DNA from: an uncultured Senegalimassilia sp.
Lineage (GTDB): Bacteria > Actinomycetota > Coriobacteriia > Coriobacteriales > Eggerthellaceae
Direction: 5' to 3'
DNA: 36,689 nt
NCBI GenBank assembly: GCA_934661765.1
Contig: CAKUJT010000013.1
Location: forward strand, 1-36,689
A program made the translations under genes and the position numbers. The notes below the pieces were generated by a model. That model searched no databases. It was given only the letters and a program-made list of their open reading frames with translations, and was not told where the DNA came from. Shown here in pieces: positions 24,271 through 32,962 of the stretch (positions are counted from its first letter, which is position 1; each line of letters starts with the position of its first letter).

Positions 24271-25401
24271 ATGACCGCACCGAACGCAAGCTACAACCTA
24301 TTCACCCGCCGCCGTTTCCTGCAATTGATGGGCGTTGCCGGCCTGTCCGCCCTAGCCGGCGGATCGCTTGCCGGCTGCGCAGGCGGGGGCTCGGGTTCCA
24401 CTGCCGATGCGCCGGCCGCCGTGGCCGACCTCGAGCAAACCGATTCCGTCGTCATCGGCGTGTACTCCGGCGACTGGGAGAAGTCCATCGAGCAAGCCGC
24501 GCTGAACGCGTTCGCCGACGAAACGGGCATCGACGTGCAGGTGGTTTCAGGAGCAGACGCCGAATGGCTCACGAAGCTGCAGGCCGCGAACGGCAAGAAC
24601 GTCCCCTACGACCTGCTGATCCTCCAGCCCGACAGCATCCAGAAGGCGATCGACGCCAACCTGCTGCAGGACCTGGACGTCGAGCACGTGCCGAACCTCG
24701 CAAACCTGTTCGACAGCGTGAAGACGCGCTTCACCGTCGACGACAACCTGTACGCCGCCGGCTTCTCCATGGGCCAGCTGGGCATCGCGTACCGCACCGA
24801 CCTGGTGTCCACCCCGCCGACCAGCTGGGCGGACCTGTGGAGCGACGGGTTCTCGAAGAGCCTGGGCATCAGCCCGCTGACGTACAGCGCCGGCCTGCAG
24901 TTCTTCTGGAGCCAGACCGACGGCGGCGCGGACATCGACGGGGCGTTCGCGAAGATGGAGCAGCTCAAGCCCAATATCTCCTCCTACCCCGACGGCGCCG
25001 GCACCATCCAGACGCTGCTGCAGCGCGGCGACGTCGCCGCCGTCCCGTTCTGGGACGGACGCGCGTTCGCATGGCAGGCGCAGGGCCAGCCCATCGGGTT
25101 CGCCTACCCCTCCGACGGCCCCGTGGCCGCCATCGCCAGCTGGGTCATCCCTCAGGGCGCGCCCAATCTGGCCAACGCTTACCGCCTGCTCGACTACCTG
25201 TGCCAGCCGGAGCCGCAGAGCAAGTACGCGGAGCTGTCCTTCTACGGCATGTGCAACAAGGACACGGCCTACTCCGACGACTTCCTGTCGAAGGCCCAGG
25301 TCGGCGAGGACTTCTACAACGCCCTTGACTGGGTAGACTACAGCGTGGCCACCCCGAACCTGGCCGACTGGTCCACGCGTTGGCAGCAGATCATGGGCTA
25401 A
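24271..25401 (+). CDS. solute-binding lipoprotein of a PotD-type ABC importer
   Basis: A 376-residue extracytoplasmic binding protein. Seen: N-terminal twin-arginine-like T-R-R-R-F-L-Q-L-M, a hydrophobic stretch, and a lipobox S-L-A-G-C (Cys at about residue 36), so it is probably exported folded and lipid-anchored. The rest has the two-lobed pattern of the spermidine/putrescine and iron class (V-V-I-G-V-Y-S-G-D-W-E at the start of the mature protein, repeated W-rich helices). Ligand unknown: the family binds polyamines, Fe(III), thiamine, opines and other small solutes. Start: ATG at 24271, AAGGAG 8 nt upstream. First gene of the importer-hydantoinase operon. Confidence 0.93.
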   Translation: MTAPNASYNLFTRRRFLQLMGVAGLSALAGGSLAGCAGGGSGSTADAPAAVADLEQTDSVVIGVYSGDWEKSIEQAALNAFADETGIDVQVVSGADAEWLTKLQAANGKNVPYDLLILQPDSIQKAIDANLLQDLDVEHVPNLANLFDSVKTRFTVDDNLYAAGFSMGQLGIAYRTDLVSTPPTSWADLWSDGFSKSLGISPLTYSAGLQFFWSQTDGGADIDGAFAKMEQLKPNISSYPDGAGTIQTLLQRGDVAAVPFWDGRAFAWQAQGQPIGFAYPSDGPVAAIASWVIPQGAPNLANAYRLLDYLCQPEPQSKYAELSFYGMCNKDTAYSDDFLSKAQVGEDFYNALDWVDYSVATPNLADWSTRWQQIMG

Positions 25402-25495
25402 CGGCCGCGTAACCGGCGGAACCCGGCGCGAAACGCGGCAAGCCGAAACGTAAACAAGGCCATCGGCCCATTTGAGGAAAGGCAAGCACGACCCT

Positions 25496-26587
25496 ATGAG
25501 CTTCATCGAAATCCGACACGTCACGCACTGCTACGACGGGGGCGATGCCCGCGCGCTCGACGATGTCGACTACAGCATCGAGCGCGGCGAGTTCTTCGCC
25601 CTGCTCGGCTCGAGCGGCTGCGGAAAGTCCACCCCGCTGAACATCATCGGCGGGTTCGTCGACCCCTCCGCCGGCAGCATCACCGTCGCAGGTCAGGACA
25701 TCCTGAGCGTGCCTGCCTACAAGCGCAACATCGGGACCGTGTTCCAAAGCTATGCGCTGTTCCCGCACATGACCGTGTTCGACAACGTGGCGTACGGCCT
25801 GCGCCTGAAGACCAAGGACAAGAAGGCCATCGCCGCGCGCGTCGAGGAATGCCTGGCGCTGGTGCACCTGGAGGATTTCGCGCGCCGCCGCCCCCATCAG
25901 CTTTCCGGCGGGCAGCAGCAGCGCGTGGCCATCGCCCGCGCGCTTGCGCCGCACCCCGAGATCCTCATGCTCGACGAGCCCATGGGAAACTTGGACGCGA
26001 AGCTGCGCAAGGAGATGCAGGTGGAGCTGCGCGCCATCCAGCAGCGCACCGGCATCACCACCATCATGGTCACGCACGACCAGGAGGAGGCCATGTCCAT
26101 GGCCGACCGCATCGGCATCATGCGGGAGGGCAAGGTGCAGCAGGTGGGCACGCCCCAGGAGGTGTACAACCGCCCAGCGAACAGCTTCGTCGCCGGCTTC
26201 CTGGGAAGGGTGAACACCACGCACGCCGTCAAACGGGCCGACGGCGTCTTCGCCACCACCGATTGGATCGACGCCGAGGGGAACGCGGTCGCGTTCCCCG
26301 CCCCCACCACCGTGGGCGAGATCGCCGGCGACGACCCGTTCATCATGGCCATCCGCCCCGAGAATATCCGCGTGACGGAATCGGACGACGGCAACGCGCA
26401 CGCCGTCGTCGTCCGCAACGTGGTGTACCTGGGCTCGACGGCGCGCGTGGAAGCGGCGTTCGGCAAGGCCGGCGAGCTGTCGTTCGACCTTGACTGCGGG
26501 CATCGCGCCGCGCTGCCGACCGCCGGCGACATCCTGCACGTGACCTGGGATGATGGTGATGTTCTGCGTATCAAGGATGTGGGTTAG
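25496..26587 (+). CDS. ABC transporter ATP-binding protein, PotA-like
   Basis: A 363-residue ATPase with C-terminal TOBE-type regulatory domain (I-R-P-E-N-I-R-V region). Seen: Walker A G-S-S-G-C-G-K-S-T at 38-46, signature L-S-G-G-Q-Q-Q-R-V-A, Walker B I-L-M-L-D-E-P, D-loop G-N-L-D, and H-loop V-T-H-D. The residue after Walker A is Pro47 (codon CCG, 25634-25636) where Leu/Thr is usual; a single T-to-C change from CTG would give it, and proline at the start of this helix could disturb nucleotide binding. It drives import by the two permeases that follow. Start: ATG at 25496 opens the normal M-x-F-I-E-I; the frame extending to TTG 25472 has no better site, and the Shine-Dalgarno (AAAGG) is distant. 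Confidence 0.95.
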   Translation: MSFIEIRHVTHCYDGGDARALDDVDYSIERGEFFALLGSSGCGKSTPLNIIGGFVDPSAGSITVAGQDILSVPAYKRNIGTVFQSYALFPHMTVFDNVAYGLRLKTKDKKAIAARVEECLALVHLEDFARRRPHQLSGGQQQRVAIARALAPHPEILMLDEPMGNLDAKLRKEMQVELRAIQQRTGITTIMVTHDQEEAMSMADRIGIMREGKVQQVGTPQEVYNRPANSFVAGFLGRVNTTHAVKRADGVFATTDWIDAEGNAVAFPAPTTVGEIAGDDPFIMAIRPENIRVTESDDGNAHAVVVRNVVYLGSTARVEAAFGKAGELSFDLDCGHRAALPTAGDILHVTWDDGDVLRIKDVG

Positions 26588-26588
26588 C

Positions 26589-27464
26589 ATGGCCACCGTC
26601 AACCCCGCCGGCGCACGCCGCCGCACGCCGCGCAAGGTGCGCATCGCGCTCGCCGTGCCGGCGCTGCTGTTTTTGCTGGCGTTCATGGTGGCGCCCATGA
26701 CGCTGCTGGCGGTCATCAGCTTCCAATCGCCCGATGCCGACGCGTTCACGATCGACCGCTACGCGAGCCTGCTCACCAGCCCCACCTACCTCACCGACAT
26801 CGCGGTGACGCTCGGCGTGGCGCTGCTGACCACCGCGCTGGTGCTGCTTCTTGCCTACCCCGCCGCAAGCCTGCTCGCGAACGCCAAGCGCAAATGGGTG
26901 CGCACGCTCCTGTACATCGTGCTGGTGTCCCCCCTGCTCACCAGCGTCGTGGTGCGCTCGTTCGCCTGGGTGGTCATGCTGTCGCAAAACGGCCTGGTCA
27001 ACCAGGTGCTCGAAACGTTCGGCGTCATCGACCAGCCGCTGACGCTGCTGTGGAACATGGGCGCCGTGGTGCTCGCCTACGTGCAGGTGCTGCTGCCGTT
27101 CGCGGTGCTGCCGCTTGCCACCTCGCTCGGCGAGGTGCGCCCGCAGCTACGCCAAGCGTCCATGAGCCTGGGCGCCGGGCGCATCCGGAGCTTCTTCAGC
27201 GTGGTGCTGCCGCTGACCATCCCCGGCGCCGTCAACGGCGGCGTCATCGTGTTCTCGCTCACGGCAGGCAGCTACATCACGCCGCTGCTCATCGGCGGCG
27301 GCACGCAGCCCATCCTGCCGCTGGCCATCTATCAGCAGGCCATCCAGATCTCGGACCTGCGCATGGCGGCCGCCATGGCCGTGGTGCTGTTGGTGCTGGT
27401 GGTGCTCATCATCCTGCCGGCCGAGCTGTTCTTGAAGCGTTGGGAGGCGAAGATCTATGGCTAA
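26589..27464 (+). CDS. ABC transporter permease, PotB-like
   Basis: A 291-residue inner-membrane permease with about six transmembrane helices. Seen: a basic N-terminus (R-R-R-T-P-R-K-V-R), and the EAA-type loop contacting the ATPase (Q-A-S-M-S-L-G-A-G-R-I-R-S-F-F-S-V-V-L-P). It pairs with the next gene to form the channel. Start: ATG at 26589 lies 1 nt after the ATPase TAG, with GTGGG upstream; in-frame starts farther up (to 26550) would overlap the ATPase. Its end overlaps the next gene by 8 nt, implying coupled translation. Confidence 0.93.
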   Translation: MATVNPAGARRRTPRKVRIALAVPALLFLLAFMVAPMTLLAVISFQSPDADAFTIDRYASLLTSPTYLTDIAVTLGVALLTTALVLLLAYPAASLLANAKRKWVRTLLYIVLVSPLLTSVVVRSFAWVVMLSQNGLVNQVLETFGVIDQPLTLLWNMGAVVLAYVQVLLPFAVLPLATSLGEVRPQLRQASMSLGAGRIRSFFSVVLPLTIPGAVNGGVIVFSLTAGSYITPLLIGGGTQPILPLAIYQQAIQISDLRMAAAMAVVLLVLVVLIILPAELFLKRWEAKIYG

Positions 27465-28311
27465 CCTCGATCGCGCGGGAATCGGCGGCTCGTCGACGCC
27501 CGCGGCCGGCACGCGCCGACGCAAGCGCCTGGAGCCTTCGCGCATCGTCGCCGGCATCCTGGGAGGCGCCGTGTTCGCATTCTTGGCGCTGCCCATCCTG
27601 GTCATCACGTTCTCGGCGTTCTCACCCACGGCGTTTCCCGAGTTCCCGCCCACGGGCTTCTCGCTGCAATGGTTCGGCGAGGTGTTCTCCAGCCGCGGAT
27701 GGATGCGCGCCATCAAAACGTCGCTGGTGCTGCTCGGCATCGTCACGCCGCTGGTGGTGGTGCTGGGCACGCTGGCCAGCTACGCGCTGCATTCCACGAA
27801 ATCGAAGGCCGCATCGCTTCTGCAAAGCTTCCTGCTCTCGCCTTTGATGGTGCCGCAGATCGTGCTGGGCATCGCGCTTCTGTACGTGTTCAGCTCGCTC
27901 GGCCTTGCCGGAACGCTTGCGAGCATGGCCATCGGCCAGGCCGTCATCTGCCTGCCGTACGTGGTCCGCTGCGTCAACGCGAGCATCGCCGGCTTCGATC
28001 CGCAGCTGGAGGCGGCATCCATGAGCCTGGGGGCAAGCCCGGCGCAGACGTTCCGCCGCGTGACGTTGCCCCTGATCAAGCCCGGCATCATCGCAGGCGC
28101 CGTGTTCGCCGCGGTCACTTCGCTCGGCGAGGTCTCCATCTCCCTGTTCCTTTCCTCGCCGAAGGCCATGCCCGTGTCCGTGCGCGTGTTCAACTACATC
28201 GAGCAGACGTTCGACCCCGCCGTCACCGCCGTATCCGTCATCTTCGTCGTCGTGTCCATCGCGGTGCTGATCGTCATCGACCGCACCGTGGGGCTTTCGA
28301 AAGTCATGTAA
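27457..28311 (+). CDS. ABC transporter permease, PotC-like
   Basis: A 284-residue permease with about six transmembrane helices after a basic, Ser/Gly-rich N-terminal 35 residues. Seen: the EAA-type loop L-E-A-A-S-M-S-L-G-A-S-P-A-Q-T-F-R-R-V-T-L-P near residue 195, closer to consensus than in its partner. The ATG at 27457 lies 8 nt inside the upstream permease, so the two are translated together. HyuA starts 9 nt after its stop, with AAGGAAGC between, tying transport to the hydantoinase-type enzymes. Confidence 0.94.
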   Translation: MANLDRAGIGGSSTPAAGTRRRKRLEPSRIVAGILGGAVFAFLALPILVITFSAFSPTAFPEFPPTGFSLQWFGEVFSSRGWMRAIKTSLVLLGIVTPLVVVLGTLASYALHSTKSKAASLLQSFLLSPLMVPQIVLGIALLYVFSSLGLAGTLASMAIGQAVICLPYVVRCVNASIAGFDPQLEAASMSLGASPAQTFRRVTLPLIKPGIIAGAVFAAVTSLGEVSISLFLSSPKAMPVSVRVFNYIEQTFDPAVTAVSVIFVVVSIAVLIVIDRTVGLSKVM

Positions 28312-28320
28312 GGAAGCATC

Positions 28321-30393
28321 ATGAAGCAACCATCCCGCTACCGCCTGGGCATCGACATCGGCGGCACGTTCACCGATTTCACCCTGATCGACGCCGAGCG
28401 CGGCACCGCCTCCGGCATCAAGGTCCCCACCGTGCCCGCCGCACCCGAGCAGGGCGTGGCCGCCGGGCTGCGCGTGCTGCGCGAGGAGCGCGGGTTCGAC
28501 CTGTCCGAAGCGCAGTATTTCGTGCACGGCATGACCATCGGCCTGAACACGCTCCTGCAACGCCGCGGATCGAAGCTGGCGCTGCTGGTGACCGAGGGCT
28601 TCCGCGACATCCTCACGCTGCAGCGCCTGCGCCTGCCCGTGCCCTACGACTTCACGTCGCGCCTGCCCGAGCCGCTCATCCCGCGCAACCTGGTGTTCGG
28701 CGTTCGCGAGCGTTTCGATGCCCACGGGCGCGAAACCGTCCCGCTCGACCGCGCGTCCGTGGAGGCCGCCGCCGATCAAGCGGTCGCGCAGGGCGCGGAA
28801 GGCATCGCCATCTGCTTTCTGCACAGCTATCGCACGCCGCAGCACGAGCAGCAGGCCGCCCGCATCATCGCCGAGCGCCATCCACAGCTCAAGATATGCT
28901 GCTCGGCGTCGCTGTGGCCCGAGATGCGCGAGTACGAGCGCGCGTGCGTGGCGGTGGCGAACCTGTATATCCAGAAGAACGTCGAGGAGTACTTCGGCAA
29001 CCTCGAACGCATCCTCGACGAGGCTGGGCTTGCCACGCGCCCGTTCATCACGCAATCCAACGGCGGCATCTCCGACTTGCGCTCCGCGGCGGCCGCGCCC
29101 GTGAAAACCCTGTTCAGCGGCCCGGCAGCCGGCGTCATCGGCGCCATCGAGGTTTGCGATAAGGCCGGGTTGGGGAACCTGCTGACGTTCGACATGGGCG
29201 GCACCAGCACCGACGTGTCGTTCGTGACGGGCGGCCGGCCCACGTTCAGCTCCGCTTCCGAGCTGGCGGGGTTCCCCGTCGTGCTGCCCGCCATCGACAT
29301 ACAGTCGATCGGCGCGGGCGGCGGCAGCATCGCCTGGATCGACGCGGGCGGCCTGCTGAAGGTGGGCCCGGAATCCGCCGGAAGCGACCCGGGACCGGCG
29401 TGCTACGGCAAAAGCCAGCTGCCGACGTTGACCGACGCGTTTCTGACCTGCGGATACCTCAATCCCGACAACTTCGCCGCCGGGCGCATGGCGCTTGACG
29501 CCGAGCGTTCCCAGCGCGCCATCGCGCCCATCGCCGAAGCCCTTGGCAAAAACGTCGGCGAGACGGCCGACGCCATGGTGCAGGTGGCCGCCGCCAGCAT
29601 GTACGCCGAGCTTTCGGGCATCATGGAGCAGAAGGGCTTCGACCCGCGCGAAATGGACATCGTCGCCTACGGCGGCGGCGGGCCGGTCATGGCCAACATC
29701 GTGGCCGAGGAGATCCACGCACGCGGCGTCTTGGTGCCGCGCCGCCCCGGCACGCTGTGCGCGCAGGGCGCCCTTTCGGCCGACTTCGCCTACGACGCCA
29801 CGTCCAACGTGCAGCTGTTTTTGGACGAAGCCGCGTCTGCGCAGGTGGAAGAGGAATTGGCGAACCTGGAAACGCAGGCGCGCGAATGGCTGGCAAGCCA
29901 GAACGCCGCCGTGTTGGAGAACGCCCCGGTCGGCATCTCGTTCTTCGCCGACGCGCACTACGATGGGCAGGCATACCATCTGCCCATCGCCGTCGATCGC
30001 GATGCGCTGCGCGCTGGCGGGTGCGACGTGCTCGTCGACGCGTTCAATGCCGAACATCGGCGCCTGTACGGGCACTCCGAGCCGCAGGCGCGCGTGGAGA
30101 TCGTGCGCCTGAGCGCGCGCATCACGGCAAAGACCCCCGCATTCGCCGAACCCGACGCGCCTGTTGCGCGCGCCGGCGCCAACGAAGCGGTGCGCCCGAC
30201 TTCCACGCGCGTCATCAGGCACAACGGCTGCCGCCACGTCGCATGCGTGTACACGCGCGACGCCCTGCTGCCCGGTCAGCGCATCAACGGCCCGGCCATC
30301 GTCGAGCAGGACGACACCACCACGCTGGTGCTGCCGAACTGGAACGCCGTTTGCGACGACCACCTGAACCTCGTCATCACGCGCAACCTGTAG
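28321..30393 (+). CDS. hydantoinase/oxoprolinase family protein, HyuA-type subunit
   Basis: A 690-residue cytoplasmic subunit, standard length. Seen: the actin-like ATPase phosphate loop G-I-D-I-G-G-T-F-T-D-F at about 10-20, G-L-N-T-L-L-Q-R-R-G, the G-P-A-A-G-V-I-G loop, and the second phosphate motif D-M-G-G-T-S-T-D-V-S. In characterised members the A and B subunits use ATP to open a cyclic amide: N-methylhydantoin, 5-oxoproline, or to carboxylate acetone or acetophenone. Substrate is not predictable from sequence. RBS AAGGAAG 6 nt before ATG 28321; the stop is 9 nt before HyuB. Confidence 0.95.
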   Translation: MKQPSRYRLGIDIGGTFTDFTLIDAERGTASGIKVPTVPAAPEQGVAAGLRVLREERGFDLSEAQYFVHGMTIGLNTLLQRRGSKLALLVTEGFRDILTLQRLRLPVPYDFTSRLPEPLIPRNLVFGVRERFDAHGRETVPLDRASVEAAADQAVAQGAEGIAICFLHSYRTPQHEQQAARIIAERHPQLKICCSASLWPEMREYERACVAVANLYIQKNVEEYFGNLERILDEAGLATRPFITQSNGGISDLRSAAAAPVKTLFSGPAAGVIGAIEVCDKAGLGNLLTFDMGGTSTDVSFVTGGRPTFSSASELAGFPVVLPAIDIQSIGAGGGSIAWIDAGGLLKVGPESAGSDPGPACYGKSQLPTLTDAFLTCGYLNPDNFAAGRMALDAERSQRAIAPIAEALGKNVGETADAMVQVAAASMYAELSGIMEQKGFDPREMDIVAYGGGGPVMANIVAEEIHARGVLVPRRPGTLCAQGALSADFAYDATSNVQLFLDEAASAQVEEELANLETQAREWLASQNAAVLENAPVGISFFADAHYDGQAYHLPIAVDRDALRAGGCDVLVDAFNAEHRRLYGHSEPQARVEIVRLSARITAKTPAFAEPDAPVARAGANEAVRPTSTRVIRHNGCRHVACVYTRDALLPGQRINGPAIVEQDDTTTLVLPNWNAVCDDHLNLVITRNL

Positions 30394-30402
30394 GAGCAAC
30401 CT

Positions 30403-32916
30403 ATGAGAACCGATGCTTCCCTGCTGGAGATCATCCGCAACCACTATTCCGCCATCTGCTGCGGCATGTGCTCTGCCATCGAGCGCACCAGCTATTCGTC
30501 CTACGTCACCGAGTCGGCCGACTTCGCCACGGGCCTCATCACGCCCGACGGCGAATTCTTCGCCTACCCGAAAACGGCGGGCGTCACCATCTTCATGGGC
30601 CTGACGCTCGCGCGCACCATAGCCGAAGCCGGCGGCAACGAATCCATGCGCGAGGGCGACATCATCATCACCAACGACCCGTACAACACCGACGGCCTTT
30701 CCACGCACCTGCCCGACGTGCATGTTATCAAGCCCGTTTTCGCAGATGGGAAGCTTCTTTGCTACGCCTGGTGCTTCGTGCACACCGCGGACATCGGCGG
30801 GTCGGTGCCCACAAGCCTGACGCCCAAGGCCACCGACATCCAAATGGAGGGCCTGCGCATTCCGCCCGTACGCCTCTATCGCGCCGGGCAGCTTGCCGAA
30901 GACGTGCGCCGCATCATCCTCACGTCCAGCCGCCAGCCCCAGCTGCTGATGGGCGACATCGACTCCATGATGGCGGCCGTGAACACCGCCGAAGCCCGCA
31001 TGCACGAGGCCGTGGCGAAGTTCGGCGCGGATGCGCTGCGGGCAAGCCAAGATGACCTTATCGAGCAGGCGCGCGAGCGGGCGCGCAAGGTGCTCGCCGC
31101 CATCCCCGACGGCACGTACTCGTTCGCCGACTATCTTGACGACGATATGGAAAGCGATGTGCCCATCCGCTTGGCCGTCGATGCCTCGGCGCACGATGGG
31201 CGGGTCACGCTCGACTTCACGCGCTGCGACCCGCAGGTGGGCACCGCGTTCAACCTCATCACGAACGGAAGCCACCACCCCTACATCTACCAGGGGCTTA
31301 TCAACTTCATCATCAGCCGCGACCCCTTCATCCCCGTGAACGGCGGCCTGACCGACCCCATCGAGATCATCGCGCCGGAAGGCACCGTGGTGAACGCGCT
31401 GTATCCGGCGGCCGGCGGATTGCGCCACCCTGTCTCCGTGCGCCTATACAACGCGGTGCTGGGGGCGTTTGCCCAGGTGGTTCCCGAATTGCTGCAGGCT
31501 GCCGGCGGCGGACAGGCCGCAATCGTCACGCTTTCCGTGCCCGACGACGCGCACGGCGGGGCATACCGCGCGAACGTGGTCGAGCCCATGGGCGGCGGCG
31601 GTGGCGGCATGTGCGGCGCCGACGGCGTGGACGGAATCACGCACGAAACCGGCTTTCTGCGCAACACGCCCATCGAGAGCCTGGAAAAGCGCACCGACAT
31701 CTTGGTACGCCGCTACGAGCTGATGCCCGATTCCGCGGGCGCGGGCCAGTGGCGCGGAGGCAACGCCATCCGCCTCGATTTCGAGACGCTGCATGCGCGA
31801 TCCCTTGTGGGGGCGCGCGGCCAAGAGCGCCTTCGTTTCGCGCCTTGGGGCTTGGCAGGTGGCGAAGCCGGCAGCTGCGGCAAGGTCGTGCTGAACCCGA
31901 ATACGCCGCGTGAACAGGAGCTTTCCAAAATCGCGATGTTGCCGTTCGAACCGGGCGACGTCATCAGCTTCCGCTCGCCCGCAGGCGGCGGCTGGGGCAA
32001 CCCGAAGATGCGCGACACCGCTTCCGTGCTGGCCGACGTGCGCAGCGGCCTGCTTTCCATCGACGCCGCACGCGAGCGATACGGCGTGGCGTTGCGCCGC
32101 GCGGGCGGCAGGCTTTCCGTTGACGAAGCCGCCACCGCGAAAGCGCGCGCGGTCATGAGCAACGCTGCGCCCATATACGGGTTCGGCCCGCAACGCGAAG
32201 CGTACGAGCGCGAGTGGACGCCGCAAGCAAGCGATGCGCTGGCAATCGGGCTTCGCCAGCTGCCCGTCGCCGAACATCCCGCGGCAAAGCATGCCGCGCA
32301 TGCGGCGCTCAAACGTAACCGTGCGGTTACGTTTGAGGACGTGGAAGCCTGGCTCGATCGCCGACTGAACGGCGAGGCCGGCTTGCCCGCGGCCGACGAC
32401 GAGTTTGCTGCGCTGTATGAGAAGGTGGCCGTTGACCAGCCCGTTTCCAACGATGAGCTTGTCGGCGCACTCAAGGGCGCCATCAAGGCCCGCAGCAAGG
32501 TGACCTACCTTATCTGGAAGGAACTGCAGCGCGAATGCCCCGACATCGACGCAACGGCGCTGATCGGGCGCGTGTACCGCGCATGGGGCGCCGAGTGCGG
32601 CGAAGCCTGGGAGGGCGTGCACGATGCGGCATCGGCGTTGCTGGCGCAAACGTCGAAGGGCGGCTACCTGACGTTTCAGCAGCGGTTCGTGTGCGCCGGC
32701 GAGGCCCGGGCGCAGAAGGATTTCGGGTTCTGCCCGCACATGGAGGCGCTCGACGAGCTGGGGGCCACGGCAGAGGACAAGCGCGCCTTCTGCCAGGACA
32801 TCCTTTCCGAGGGCGATTACGGCAACCTCGATCCGCACCCGGGCCTGACCTTGACGTTCGAGCATCAAATCGGCGCGGGCGACGACCACTGCAGCTATGT
32901 GATAACGGCGCAATAA
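30403..32916 (+). CDS. HyuB-type subunit fused to an ATC-hydrolase-like domain
   Basis: An 837-residue protein; HyuB proteins are normally about 520-600. Seen: HyuB core at about 1-575 (C-G-M-C-S-A-I-E-R-T-S-Y-S, N-D-P-Y-N-T-D-G, G-G-G-G-G-M-C-G); a Lys/Ala/Glu-rich linker; then about 680-837 resembling L-2-amino-thiazoline-4-carboxylate hydrolases: G-A-E-C-G-E-A, F-G-F-C-P-H-M, a mid-domain F-C-Q-D-I, and G-D-D-H-C-S-Y at the end. That family converts L-ATC to N-carbamoyl-cysteine. The two domains could act in sequence on one ring compound, or the second may play a structural or specificity role. A perfect 14-bp inverted repeat (32308-32337) lies within the linker. Start: ATG 30403, AGGAG about 7 nt upstream. 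The C-terminal assignment is from pattern memory. Confidence 0.88.
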   Translation: MRTDASLLEIIRNHYSAICCGMCSAIERTSYSSYVTESADFATGLITPDGEFFAYPKTAGVTIFMGLTLARTIAEAGGNESMREGDIIITNDPYNTDGLSTHLPDVHVIKPVFADGKLLCYAWCFVHTADIGGSVPTSLTPKATDIQMEGLRIPPVRLYRAGQLAEDVRRIILTSSRQPQLLMGDIDSMMAAVNTAEARMHEAVAKFGADALRASQDDLIEQARERARKVLAAIPDGTYSFADYLDDDMESDVPIRLAVDASAHDGRVTLDFTRCDPQVGTAFNLITNGSHHPYIYQGLINFIISRDPFIPVNGGLTDPIEIIAPEGTVVNALYPAAGGLRHPVSVRLYNAVLGAFAQVVPELLQAAGGGQAAIVTLSVPDDAHGGAYRANVVEPMGGGGGGMCGADGVDGITHETGFLRNTPIESLEKRTDILVRRYELMPDSAGAGQWRGGNAIRLDFETLHARSLVGARGQERLRFAPWGLAGGEAGSCGKVVLNPNTPREQELSKIAMLPFEPGDVISFRSPAGGGWGNPKMRDTASVLADVRSGLLSIDAARERYGVALRRAGGRLSVDEAATAKARAVMSNAAPIYGFGPQREAYEREWTPQASDALAIGLRQLPVAEHPAAKHAAHAALKRNRAVTFEDVEAWLDRRLNGEAGLPAADDEFAALYEKVAVDQPVSNDELVGALKGAIKARSKVTYLIWKELQRECPDIDATALIGRVYRAWGAECGEAWEGVHDAASALLAQTSKGGYLTFQQRFVCAGEARAQKDFGFCPHMEALDELGATAEDKRAFCQDILSEGDYGNLDPHPGLTLTFEHQIGAGDDHCSYVITAQ
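32308..32337. repeat. perfect 14-bp inverted repeat inside the HyuB fusion linker
   Basis: Arms CTCAAACGTAACCG (32308-32321) and CGGTTACGTTTGAG (32324-32337) pair without mismatch across TG. It is much less GC-rich than the surrounding coding DNA and encodes L-K-R-N-R-A-V-T-F-E at about residues 636-645. No T-run follows. Confidence 0.9.
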
Positions 32917-32962
32917 CCAGCGCATGCAGCGGCGCGCGAAGGGCGCCGGCGATAATGGGAGC

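Noticed and set aside
32308..32337. Inverted repeat in HyuB as a terminator
   Set aside because: It lies inside an intact frame and no T-run follows on either strand.
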